Shown: positions 25,497 through 32,905 of the stretch, one piece after another
Position numbering within the stretch: position 1 is the first letter of the stretch
How the letters are laid out: every line of letters begins with the position of its first letter
Assembly (NCBI RefSeq): GCF_019449565.1
Contig: NZ_JAGRPM010000008.1
Span: forward strand, 1-33,887
Source: Rhodoblastus sp.
Lineage (GTDB): Bacteria > Pseudomonadota > Alphaproteobacteria > Rhizobiales > Beijerinckiaceae
Length of the DNA: 33,887 nucleotides
Direction: 5' to 3'
Program-made: the position numbers and the translations under genes
The notes under the pieces: generated by a model
Told to the model about the DNA's origin: nothing
What the model saw: only the letters and a program-made list of their open reading frames with translations
The model's database searches: none

Positions 25497-25850
25497 TCAG
25501 AACACCAGAACCTTTTCGGCGGCCAAGGTCTCGGCCGCAAGCGCGTCCATGGTGCTGCGGCTCGCGCCTTCCATCACTTCGGAATCCGCGATGCCGCGCG
25601 CGTCCATGCATGTCCCGCACAAAAGGACCTGTCCCTTGCCGGCCATGACGCGCTTTAGCATCCGCTCGATACTGTAAAATCCCTCCGGCGTCTTCTGGCC
25701 GGCCTTGGCGGACAAGACAGCGGCGGCCATGAGAAAGACGACGATCGCCGCGTCTGGCTCTCGTTTCACCAGCGCATGGGCTAGACGCAAGGCGTTGTAA
25801 GTGCGTTCGGTCCCGTAGGGCGGATCGTTCAGGAGCAGCAGGAATTTCAT
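25497..25850 (-). CDS. DsrE/DsrF-like sulfur-relay family protein
   Basis: A 117-residue cytoplasmic protein. ATG at 25850 has GAGGAAAACCGAA just before it; an upstream in-frame ATG at 25937 is less likely. MKFLLLLNDPPYG, LRLAHAL, VFLMAAAVLSAK and the CGTCMDARGI loop with two Cys match DsrE-type small sulfur carriers, which receive persulfide sulfur on a conserved Cys. It is followed after 2 bases by a cysteine desulfurase, so sulfur transfer between them is a natural reading. First gene of the five-gene operon. The promoter should lie in 25851-25978. Confidence 0.87.
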   Translation of the reverse strand: MKFLLLLNDPPYGTERTYNALRLAHALVKREPDAAIVVFLMAAAVLSAKAGQKTPEGFYSIERMLKRVMAGKGQVLLCGTCMDARGIADSEVMEGASRSTMDALAAETLAAEKVLVF

Positions 25851-25978
25851 TTCGGTTTTCCTCAACGGCATAGTGGGACGAATTTTTTCCCGCGGCGCCG
25901 GTCCGTACATCAAGACCTGAACGACAAAGCGGCTCACCAGGCTGAGTCGCGAACTCTGCCGCCGTTTGGCAGCTTTCC

Positions 25979-26164
25979 TTATTCGCCAAGAACGCGACGG
26001 CGTTGGTCGAATTCTTCCCCGTCGATCTCGCCGCGCGCGTAGCGCTCCTTAAGGATGTCGAGCGGTGTCCGCTCCGGAGGCGTCCGGCGTAGAGGCGGCG
26101 CCCAGCCTGAAAGGCCAAGGAATGGCTTTTCTGCAGGCTTGTCATGCAATCGAAATGGAAGCAA
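25979..26164 (-). CDS. Short SHOCT-motif protein, TTG start
   Basis: A 61-residue frame from TTG 26164. The C-terminal half (TPLDILKERYARGEIDGEEF) is a clear SHOCT motif, a short helical module that usually ends small membrane proteins. The N-terminus here is short and has no membrane helix. It starts directly after the TAA stop of the 58-residue gene (TAATTG), with GGGGG as possible ribosome site, so it may be coupled to it, or be the remnant of a longer gene. It has a low but real coding signal. Confidence 0.55.
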   Translation of the reverse strand: MLPFRLHDKPAEKPFLGLSGWAPPLRRTPPERTPLDILKERYARGEIDGEEFDQRRRVLGE

Positions 26165-26341
26165 TTACCCCCGAACGAAGCCACGCGAAATAGCCGCCTC
26201 GGAATCTAGAGCAAGCTCCATCAGATCATGAAGTAGCGCCCGGATCGCTTCCCGAGCGTCCCCGCCGAACGCCGAAATGATCGCGTCAATTTCGTCGTCC
26301 GTCACTTTGACGACGGCGGCTTTCCCGCCTGACATTGACAT
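26165..26341 (-). CDS. Small 58-residue hypothetical protein
   Basis: ATG at 26341 opens a 58-codon frame: MSMSGGKAAVVKVTDDEIDAI, then ISAFGGDAREAIRALLHDLM and a tail ending SRGFVRG. The helical, acidic sequence with the REAIRALLHDL and SRGFVRG ends resembles small conserved hypothetical proteins of Hyphomicrobiales; this is from memory. No known function. It lies downstream of the metallophosphoesterase gene in the same orientation, separated by about 180 bases, and is followed without gap by the SHOCT frame. A second in-frame ATG lies at 26335. Confidence 0.6.
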   Translation of the reverse strand: MSMSGGKAAVVKVTDDEIDAIISAFGGDAREAIRALLHDLMELALDSEAAISRGFVRG

Positions 26342-26524
26342 GATTCAACCCCGGTCACTTGATGGGAACATAACAAGTACATTAGGGAGATCCAGAGTCA
26401 AGGCGTGCAAGTTCGGACTTGGCCAACGACGTCGTGCCTTTCGCTTAAGCGCCGTGCGCTGCGACGACCGGTATTTTTCGCGCTATCTGCATTGGCGCCG
26501 CTATAACGTCGGCCGCCGATCCTT

Positions 26525-27379
26525 TCAAATTTCGACGATTGCCGGGCGAAAGCTCTCGACGGCAGGCGCCTCGCCGACATAACCGCGTTGCGCCGAGACA
26601 ACCCGCGTCGACCCAATGAATTTATCAACGTTGAAGTGCGTATGGCCAAACACCCAGAGCGTGGGGCGCCAAGCCTGAATTTCGGCGCTCAGATCGCTGA
26701 CGAACGCAGGCGACAGGATGTCGCCGCGATATTCCGGCGCGGCGCCGTCGATGATCGGCGCGTGATGCGTCACGATGACGATTTTAGCCTCAGGGTCGTT
26801 CGCGCGGATTTTCGCGACCTCGTCTCGGAGCCAGGCCCGGCTCGCAAAATGCAAACTGCGTGCGCCTGGTGGTCTGAATTTGTTGCCACCTAGCCGGCAA
26901 CGAACGTGATCGTTGAGGCAATTATTCGCTTCGCGCATTGCGGTTTCGACGTTCTCGCGTCCGTTCGCCGCGTAGTCGGTCCACAAAGTTGCGCCGAGAA
27001 CATGCACGTCGCCGAATTCCGCGCGACTGTTTTCAAGGAAACTCACGCGCCCCTGAGTCACCGTCGCTTTCTCGCGCAGCGCGTCGAAAAGACGGTCAAA
27101 CGGCGTGCCGTCATAGCCTTCGTGATTTCCGAGAACATAAACAACCGGCGCGCCGATGTACTGCGCCACCTCGTCAGCATATGCCATTCCGCGCGTCCCA
27201 ACGTCGATATCTCCCGCCAATATCAAGAGGTCGACGCCTACCGCTTCATCGAGCAAAGGCCCGATGCGGGGATGCCAGAGGATACTGGCGCGGCGCTCGA
27301 CGAACGCGGACCATTCATCGCCGCGAACCGGGCCGCGCTCGAACTCCAAATGCAAGTCGGACATGATGGCGACACGCAT
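26525..27379 (-). CDS. Calcineurin-like metallophosphoesterase
   Basis: A 284-residue cytoplasmic phosphoesterase. The metal-site motifs are all present in order: MSDLHLEF, ILAGDIDVG, VLGNHEGYDG, VTHHAPI and FGHTHFNVD. Length and motif spacing are usual for the family. ATG at 27379 has GAAGG 7 bases upstream. Substrates in the family vary widely (nucleic acids, nucleotides, phosphoproteins). It lies 79 bases after the LexA-box-controlled gene on the same strand, so a damage-linked role, for example nuclease or nucleotide clean-up, is possible but unproven. Confidence 0.9.
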   Translation of the reverse strand: MRVAIMSDLHLEFERGPVRGDEWSAFVERRASILWHPRIGPLLDEAVGVDLLILAGDIDVGTRGMAYADEVAQYIGAPVVYVLGNHEGYDGTPFDRLFDALREKATVTQGRVSFLENSRAEFGDVHVLGATLWTDYAANGRENVETAMREANNCLNDHVRCRLGGNKFRPPGARSLHFASRAWLRDEVAKIRANDPEAKIVIVTHHAPIIDGAAPEYRGDILSPAFVSDLSAEIQAWRPTLWVFGHTHFNVDKFIGSTRVVSAQRGYVGEAPAVESFRPAIVEI

Positions 27380-27458
27380 GACGAACCTTCAAAAAAGTGT
27401 TCGATAGGCAGCCGGGACGTAATAAGCATTCGGGATTGGTTCGAACGTCCCGCCGCCC

Positions 27459-28025
27459 TCATGACACTTGATAGCGCCGGCGTACGAGCATTTCAGGAGC
27501 GAGGCTCGCTTGAGCCAAATCGATTTCGAGCAAATCCTGACAGACAAGCGCGAGAACGGCCGCAACCCCGTCCGGCGAACTCGTTGCCGCTTGCGCAACA
27601 TCAATCAGCGGAGCGGCGCCGCCCTCGGTCAAAAAATGCAAAACACGGACGCGGTCGCCCGGCGGCACCCAGCGCTTTCGGCAGGACCAGACAAGGCGAG
27701 CGCTCGTCAGTCGGGGCTCGCTAAGAATGATGGGTTCGTGGAGAACGACGTCACAGTCGCCGCCCGCGAGTTCGTCTTCCTCATCGGCATTTGAACGCAC
27801 ATAAACGCGTTCCTCGACGCTGCAGCGCGCCGCGCGAAAATCGAAACTGCACTCTTCGGCTTCGGGCGGCCGGATGTCCGTGACTTCCGGATCGAGCGCG
27901 GTCTGGATCAATGCATCGCGAACCAGGCGATTCCTGACAGGAATTAGCACTTTAGCTTTGGCGCATTGGAAAATAGGCGCGTTCGCAACGCGCGACGGCT
28001 GTTCAGAACTTTGAACCGACAACAT
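27459..28025 (-). CDS. Hypothetical protein under LexA box, possible TnsA-like
   Basis: A 188-residue protein from ATG 28025 with GGAGG 8 bases upstream. The N-terminal half (VRNRLVRDALIQTALDPEVTDIRP) resembles the opening of TnsA-type endonucleases, where a sequence-length span and DPxV pattern precede the catalytic region. A second half reads like a winged helix (RVRVLHFLTEGGAAPLIDVA, ALVCQDLLEIDL). I see no confirmed PD-(D/E)XK residues, so the nuclease idea is weak. A perfect LexA box 39 bases upstream suggests induction by DNA damage. No transposase (TnsB/C) lies beside it. Confidence 0.6.
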   Translation of the reverse strand: MLSVQSSEQPSRVANAPIFQCAKAKVLIPVRNRLVRDALIQTALDPEVTDIRPPEAEECSFDFRAARCSVEERVYVRSNADEEDELAGGDCDVVLHEPIILSEPRLTSARLVWSCRKRWVPPGDRVRVLHFLTEGGAAPLIDVAQAATSSPDGVAAVLALVCQDLLEIDLAQASLAPEMLVRRRYQVS

Positions 28026-28063
28026 GAGCCGAACCTCCGAGACGCTACAAGCTCGATCATTAG

Positions 28064-28078
28064 GAACAAATAGCGAAC
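28064..28078 (-). promoter_or_regulatory. Perfect alphaproteobacterial LexA (SOS) box
   Basis: On the minus strand GTTC-GCTATTT-GTTC, the direct-repeat form GTTC-N7-GTTC used by alphaproteobacterial LexA. It lies 39 bases upstream of ATG 28025. It predicts repression by LexA and release on DNA damage for the gene 27459-28025 and perhaps those downstream. Confidence 0.8.
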
Positions 28079-28090
28079 ATTTGTGATCGA

Positions 28091-28211
28091 GTCAATTCCT
28101 CGGCTTCCGCTTTCAGGCGATGATACCCATGCGGCGGCCGATTCGCCCGAACAGCGAGAATGCCATGAGGCAATCGATTGTCCTGGCATTGGTTCTGTTC
28201 TCGACGCACGG
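28091..28211 (+). repeat. Left copy of the ~120-bp direct repeat
   Basis: Matches 33268-33388 with no gap (constant offset 5177) at roughly 80-90 percent identity by eye, for example GTCAATTCCTCGGCTTCC, GCGGCGGCCGATTCGCC and GAACAGCGAGAATGC. It starts in the leader of the LexA-controlled gene, covers the start of a signal-peptide ORF (ATG 28165) and ends where the two sequences diverge in that signal peptide. Confidence 0.7.
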
Positions 28212-28248
28212 ACAAAACGCGCCAGCAGGCGGCTTTCGATCGCCCTGA
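28165..28248 (+). pseudogene. Signal-peptide stub of an HNH-nuclease-like gene
   Basis: A 27-codon frame MRQSIVLALVLFSTHGQNAP then a stop at TGA 28246. Its first 15 residues match the signal peptide of the HNH-type gene at 33342 (MWRSVFLVLVLL), and the upstream bases match too. Everything after the signal peptide is missing. It is a truncated second copy, left over when the island was inserted or duplicated. Confidence 0.6.
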
Positions 28249-28303
28249 TAATCATACGTTGTCAGCGCCTACGGAACTTTCTGGATAATAGGCGAGAATA
28301 ATA

Positions 28304-29215
28304 GTGAGCGGTGGAACTTACTCAGCGGCCTACAGCAAAGATCTTGGTGAACTGATCACTGCTGACGATGCCTATTCATATCGTTCTCAGGACTTAATTT
28401 CGAGCAACGACGGGTTTGAGTGCGCTTCAGACAGCTGCCAAGCGCGTCTTATGTGCATCAATATTGATAGCCCGCCCGCCTCTCGAATTCTAGAACCGTA
28501 TTTTCGTATCGCTAAAGGCGCGGCGCACGACCCAAGATGCCCATATTCGCCGCCGGAAACCGTTGTTGGGCGACAAGACAAGGACAAAGAATTTATCAAA
28601 AAAGTGAAATGCGGGCATGACGACGTCGTTTTCCTTGAAGTAGCTCCGATACGCTCACCCCGTTCAGTCCCGCCCGGACAGTCGCCAATCATCACGAAGA
28701 AGAGCACCTCGACCCCTTCGACTAACCCAACTGGACAATCCCTTAATATCTCCCGTTATAATCGGGTCCGGCCGCTGGTCATGCGATTCAAAAAAATGTC
28801 CACTGTGCAGGCAGGAAGCACTTATGTCCACATTGGAGCCGAGCGGATCGCATACTCCGACCTCTTCTTCAATCTAAACACTGCAAACCACGACTTGGCC
28901 GCTCCGGAGAGGCGAGTCATTTTTTGGGGAGTTGGTTTCATCAACACACTACAAAACGGTGATTATCAACTCAAATTTCGTTATCCGCAGACATTGTCTG
29001 GAAAGAATGACCGACCAAACGTGTACATCAACCGCTCAGAACTTGATGTCTATATGGAAAAAAACATCCTCTCACAAATAATCGCCGCGGGATTGGCAGC
29101 GGCTGGACAAAGGGTTGAAATTTTCGTTTACGCTGAACCCGTTTTGGCAAGGAGCGGCACACAGATTTATCTGCGCATCGCATCTTTAGATCACTTATAT
29201 TTCGTGCCGCATTAG
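28304..29215 (+). CDS. Hypothetical protein with possible zinc-binding cluster
   Basis: A 303-residue protein from GTG 28304. The early part has FECASDSCQARLMC, then YFRIAKGAAHDPRCPYS, a Cys/His set like the zinc clusters of CoiA-type and other nucleic-acid-related proteins, and a further KKVKCGHDD. The rest has no motif I recognise (RFKKMSTVQAG, VIFWGVGFINTLQNGDYQL, IEIFVYAEPVL). Codon use and GC are lower than in the metal genes. It is the first gene of the island. Its stop overlaps the stop of the opposing gene by three bases. Function unknown; DNA or RNA binding is a guess from the cluster. Confidence 0.55.
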   Translation: MSGGTYSAAYSKDLGELITADDAYSYRSQDLISSNDGFECASDSCQARLMCINIDSPPASRILEPYFRIAKGAAHDPRCPYSPPETVVGRQDKDKEFIKKVKCGHDDVVFLEVAPIRSPRSVPPGQSPIITKKSTSTPSTNPTGQSLNISRYNRVRPLVMRFKKMSTVQAGSTYVHIGAERIAYSDLFFNLNTANHDLAAPERRVIFWGVGFINTLQNGDYQLKFRYPQTLSGKNDRPNVYINRSELDVYMEKNILSQIIAAGLAAAGQRVEIFVYAEPVLARSGTQIYLRIASLDHLYFVPH

Positions 29216-29583
29216 AAATAATGCGGCGTTGTCCTCATTGCGACGCGATGCGGCATCGTCCAACTGATTACTTCCCAAACGGCTTTCCTGGCGGTTGGCA
29301 CGCAGACTTCACCGGTAACAAATACTGTCTCACCATTCGGTATGGCACACAATGAGGCGTCTTCAAGCGCGAGCGTCAATTTCAAACTCAGCTGGAGACG
29401 CCCGAGTCCCCGAACATCAATTTGAAGTGTTTCTCCGAGCAAGACGGGATCTGAATATTCGAAATCGGCATCATCTTTCCTGAAAAACAGGTTATATGGG
29501 GCATCGATATCAATATCATCTATCGGTGCAGACACCGTAAGATACGGCTCGATTGCCGTTTCAATGTCATGCAAAATACTCAT
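29212..29583 (-). CDS. Small hypothetical protein in the island
   Basis: A 123-residue protein. ATG at 29583 has GGAAGTAAATCC directly before it; a longer frame up to 29646 is less likely. It is acidic at the start (HDIETAIEPYLTVSAPIDDI), then beta-rich (LGRLQLSLKLTLAL, GETVFVTGEVCVPT). No signal peptide or membrane helix. I do not recognise the family. It converges on the zinc-cluster gene, with stops overlapping, which suggests that the two were joined as a compact unit. Confidence 0.55.
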   Translation of the reverse strand: MSILHDIETAIEPYLTVSAPIDDIDIDAPYNLFFRKDDADFEYSDPVLLGETLQIDVRGLGRLQLSLKLTLALEDASLCAIPNGETVFVTGEVCVPTARKAVWEVISWTMPHRVAMRTTPHYF

Positions 29584-30319
29584 GGATTTACTTCCTGCCG
29601 TAGTTACATACCTATGTATTATGTCAGCAAACAATATTGGGGGCAAACACCAAACATAAACTGTATTGCCCGAATAATTCTTTAGGATCTACCACACCAA
29701 AAATCCGGGTTGCGTTATGAGCCAAGCCGACTCGCTGGACCGTAAAGCTTTCGTATTCGAGTTGCTCCGAACCAAATTGTGCCAGGCGCGAAAGAGCGTA
29801 AAAACACTGATCAACATCGCCGGTTCATCGGGCGGGCAGGTATGCCTGGACCCACCGGCGCGCCGCTTAGACGTCACCGGACGCCGCAAATGCCGGACCT
29901 GATTGAAACCCGTATCGGCCGGCCAGAATGTCGCCTTCATCAGAAGGTTCCAGGAACGATCTTCCGACTCGAACATCGTTTAACCGGAGGTCACCCGGTT
30001 GCGCGGAAAGGTTCGATTCCGCGTGGCGTCGATCTGGAGTTTTGATCGATCTCCTTGCCGACTGGTCAAAGCGTGGCGAGTGGGAAATCGCCATCAAAAG
30101 CAACAGCGGACTAGATCCAACGGTCGCTTGCAGCCCGTCGCGTCCGGCAAATTGATTAATCGTTCGTGAATCGCCAGATCCAGACATCTTTGGTTTTCGG
30201 TCGTAGGTTCGCTGGCGCCGCCGCAATGTCTGCTCATGCGAGATTCCAGGCCCTCAATTTAGGACGCAAAGGGCAGACCTCTGGCTCAAACGGAGTTATG
30301 TTTTGCTCACCCGCGAGAA
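29584..30319 (+). ncRNA. Candidate structured non-coding RNA region
   Basis: About 740 bases with no convincing gene. Two perfect or near-perfect hairpins abut each other: AACCGG-AGGTCAC-CCGGTT (29982-30000) and GCGCGGAA-AGGTTCGA-TTCCGCGT (30001-30024). A plus-strand intrinsic terminator follows at 30320-30344, so a transcript must enter from this side, although no long plus-strand gene precedes it. Weak ORFs (plus 29717-29902, opening MSQADSLDRKAFVFELLR) are possible. Boundaries of the RNA are unknown. Confidence 0.4.
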
Positions 30320-30344
30320 AAGTCTGGTCCATCCCAGATTTTTT
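30320..30344 (+). terminator. Intrinsic terminator, plus strand
   Basis: TCTGG-TCCATC-CCAGA stem (30323-30338), extendable by A-T and G-T pairs, followed directly by TTTTTT (30339-30344). It ends some transcript made upstream and insulates the NA37 gene that starts at 30445. Confidence 0.75.
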
Positions 30345-30444
30345 CGATTACATATTTTAGTTGTGACCTCGCCCAGCGCGGAATTGCGCGGCCGCAATTG
30401 TATTGTCAGTGTTTCGATTAAAAATTGCCCCGACGGAAGAGACA

Positions 30445-31494
30445 ATGCCATTTTTATCCGACGACGAAAAAGCCGCTATTTCCATCAATCGAATGATTTT
30501 CCACGTCGTGGGCAAAACGGCTGACGACCTCAAACTGCTGGACGAGATATCCCCTCCTCAATTCACGGACTTCTTCGTCGATCGCGTGAAGTCCGCCCTA
30601 AGGGGAAATTTATTCGAATTTCGGGAGCGTTCGAAAGCCGAAGCTTTGATACGATCGATCGCGTCAGACGCGTCGGTTTTCACCGAAAAATCGCAGGACT
30701 TGGCGTCCGAATTTCAGAACCAGCATTACTCCGTGACCAGCGCAGGAGTTTTCTTTGTATTCGAGCTAAATGTGGGCAACACCGAACCCATCTACGCACT
30801 GATCAAGTACGACAACGAAGATGTCGTCCGCTATCTTCTGAAAGCCTCCTCTGGCCCGCAGGTGCCCAGATTAGAGAGATTCCACGAAACTTTCGTGCGG
30901 AAGCCAGAGGCTATGCAAAAGATCGCTTTGGTACGACTTGCGCCTGGCGAAGGCGGGAGCATCATGGTCAGAGACCGATCGAACACCGCACATATCTCCG
31001 ATTATTTCGAAAGGTTCCTTCAAGCGCGCCGGGTGAATTCGCCCGACGATCTCAGCGAGAAGCTGGCGGAGGCGTTCAAGGACACCTTCAAGGACCATCG
31101 CGCCTCCCTGCCGGAAGACATACAGAAAAGCGGCGTAAACCGGATCTACGAGGTGCTTCGTCAGGGCGGTCACCGGTTTGACCCCGACGATTGCGAGCCG
31201 CTCATCACCGCGATTTTCGGCCAAGTCGAGGAAGATGCTCCGCTCAGAAAGACATTAGCGCGCAAACTGAAGGATCGAGGCGTCTCGGAGGAGACCTTTG
31301 ATATCAATCCTGAGAAGATCAGAAAGCCCTCACGCCTTCGAATTGAAACCGAAGAGGGCACGCAGATTCTTTTTGACGAAGGAAACCGCCCAGCCATTCG
31401 CCGCCTCGAGGATGGGCGGCAGGAAATCGTTGTGGTGACAGCACGCGTGACGAGGGACGATGTCGATATCGAGAAACGTCCACGCGGCAATTGA
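30445..31494 (+). CDS. Nucleoid-associated protein (NA37/NdpA, YejK-like)
   Basis: A 349-residue protein. ATG at 30445 has GGAAGAG 5 bases upstream; the upstream in-frame start is poor. It begins SINRMIFHVVGK, then a beta-rich part (SAGVFFVFELNVGNTEPIYALIKYD) and a C-terminal domain (RGVSEETFDINPEKIRKPSR, then IETEEGTQILFDEGNRPAI) that matches the NdpA/YejK family, known for DNA binding at the nucleoid. It is shorter in the middle than the E. coli protein, and its end overlaps the next gene by 35 bases, so the two are one unit. Members of this family next to membrane proteins are good candidates for phage-sensing modules. Role in defence is inferred only from context. Confidence 0.78.
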   Translation: MPFLSDDEKAAISINRMIFHVVGKTADDLKLLDEISPPQFTDFFVDRVKSALRGNLFEFRERSKAEALIRSIASDASVFTEKSQDLASEFQNQHYSVTSAGVFFVFELNVGNTEPIYALIKYDNEDVVRYLLKASSGPQVPRLERFHETFVRKPEAMQKIALVRLAPGEGGSIMVRDRSNTAHISDYFERFLQARRVNSPDDLSEKLAEAFKDTFKDHRASLPEDIQKSGVNRIYEVLRQGGHRFDPDDCEPLITAIFGQVEEDAPLRKTLARKLKDRGVSEETFDINPEKIRKPSRLRIETEEGTQILFDEGNRPAIRRLEDGRQEIVVVTARVTRDDVDIEKRPRGN

Positions 31495-32905
31495 CGCGAG
31501 CCGCTTATCAGGCGACTGCGTCGTCAGCGAGGATCACGGGCGATTGCGCGTCGCGGGACGCCTTTCGCGCGATGCGCTTTTTCGCTGGCAATCGGTTTGT
31601 GATCAACTGCCCGTCTGGCTGAAAATTTCGTGCATCGACGAGAGTGAAGACAGCATCGCGCCAGGAGTCGCCAGGGACGGCGAGCGCGTAAGACTGACCG
31701 TCAATTTCGAGCCCATCGAGGGAGCAGTGCATCTTTTCACTTTGGAGGGCTGGCGTTCTTTCCTACTGAACGACGACTTGGTGACGCCAGCCGCGGTTGT
31801 GAGGCTGGCCTTTTCGGAAAATCCGTTCGCGACCAAGGGTTTCATTGTAGAGCCGTGGAACGGCGATCCGAAGGGAAACGAATTTGTCACCCAGACTCCG
31901 GTTGCGGGACCTCGAAGACAGGTTCGCTGCCATTCCGCCGAATTCATGGCCCCCAGTCGGATAGAGCCATGGATTACGGTGACAAAGCCGAACGCGGAGG
32001 ACGTCGCTTGGCGCGAATGGCGCCGTATCGCAATGGAGATGATCGCCAGATCGCTTCCGAGCGAGCTTTTTGTCGAGGCCGGAGTGCGTCGGGTTGCTCT
32101 ATCCGGACAGCCGCCGAGGCGCTTAAATTTCGGGGAATTGGACGAGAGTTGCTCCTTTCAATTGCTCCAGGATGCCGCGGACTGGGTCTATTTGGAAGGT
32201 ACCGACAACGAAGTCCGGCATACATTCCTGACTGCCGAACTCACAAGGGAATGGCCCGCCGACGCGTCATTTTTCCGAGAGATCAGCGGGCGCGTCTCGC
32301 TCGCGCTCGATTCCGCGCGGCTTCTATATAAGGCGCATCTTCGATCGGGCAGCAAAGACACGCTAAAGGCGTTGGCCGACTTGCGGAAATCTCTCGCGGA
32401 CGACGTCCAAAAGCTAATTCAACAAGCCCGCGACCTTTCCAACGCCATTTGGAGGGACGTCGCCTTGGCTATCGGCGTGCTGGCAATCCGGCTGGCCATG
32501 GATCCAGCCAAAACTGCCGCTACGTCGAAACCGTTCGCAATAATATTTTTAGTCGTTGCTATCTATGTCGGCGTATCGTTCTGGATCGCGATTTCGACAA
32601 ACGACCAATTTTTCAAAAAATTTGATGATACCAGGAGCGCGTGGCGTCCTAAGCTTTACGCCTTCCTTGACAATGGCGACTACAAGTCGCTCGCCGACGA
32701 CCCGATCAACGGGGCGATCGCCACTTATCGCTCCACAGAACGTAAAATAGCGGTTGTCGTCGCCGTGGTCGTCATTGTGTTGTTGATTTTGGCTTGCATG
32801 GAGGCAGGATTCTTTTCACTCGACGATGTCAGAACCTTCCTTGCCGGCGTGTGGGCTAAAGCCATCGTTTTTTGGCATGCTGTTTTGGCTTGGCTGCATC
32901 TGTGA
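31460..32905 (+). CDS. Large hypothetical protein with C-terminal membrane helices
   Basis: A 481-residue protein. ATG at 31460 has GAGG with 5 bases spacing and lies inside the end of the NA37 gene (35-base overlap). The first roughly 320 residues are soluble (TVNFEPIEGAVHLFTLEGWRS, WREWRRIAMEMIARSLP), then a helical segment (KDTLKALADLRKSLADDV), and hydrophobic helices at about 335-347, 358-378, 428-450 and 468-481 (for example FAIIFLVVAIYVGVSFWIA and KIAVVVAVVVIVLLILACM). I do not recognise any family. The layout of a soluble sensing/transducing part plus membrane anchor, coupled to a DNA-binding partner, fits membrane-effector modules. Function unknown. Confidence 0.72.
   Translation: MSISRNVHAAIDASRLSGDCVVSEDHGRLRVAGRLSRDALFRWQSVCDQLPVWLKISCIDESEDSIAPGVARDGERVRLTVNFEPIEGAVHLFTLEGWRSFLLNDDLVTPAAVVRLAFSENPFATKGFIVEPWNGDPKGNEFVTQTPVAGPRRQVRCHSAEFMAPSRIEPWITVTKPNAEDVAWREWRRIAMEMIARSLPSELFVEAGVRRVALSGQPPRRLNFGELDESCSFQLLQDAADWVYLEGTDNEVRHTFLTAELTREWPADASFFREISGRVSLALDSARLLYKAHLRSGSKDTLKALADLRKSLADDVQKLIQQARDLSNAIWRDVALAIGVLAIRLAMDPAKTAATSKPFAIIFLVVAIYVGVSFWIAISTNDQFFKKFDDTRSAWRPKLYAFLDNGDYKSLADDPINGAIATYRSTERKIAVVVAVVVIVLLILACMEAGFFSLDDVRTFLAGVWAKAIVFWHAVLAWLHL

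Noticed and set aside
29981..30030. tRNA gene suggested by GGTTCGATTCC
   Set aside because: The T-loop-like sequence is in an 8-bp hairpin with an 8-base loop, not a 5-bp/7-base T-arm, and no acceptor, D or proper anticodon arm can be built.
30445..32905. Kiwa defence system
   Set aside because: Kiwa has a small membrane protein first and a DUF4868 protein second; here the order and sizes differ and the first gene is NA37-like.
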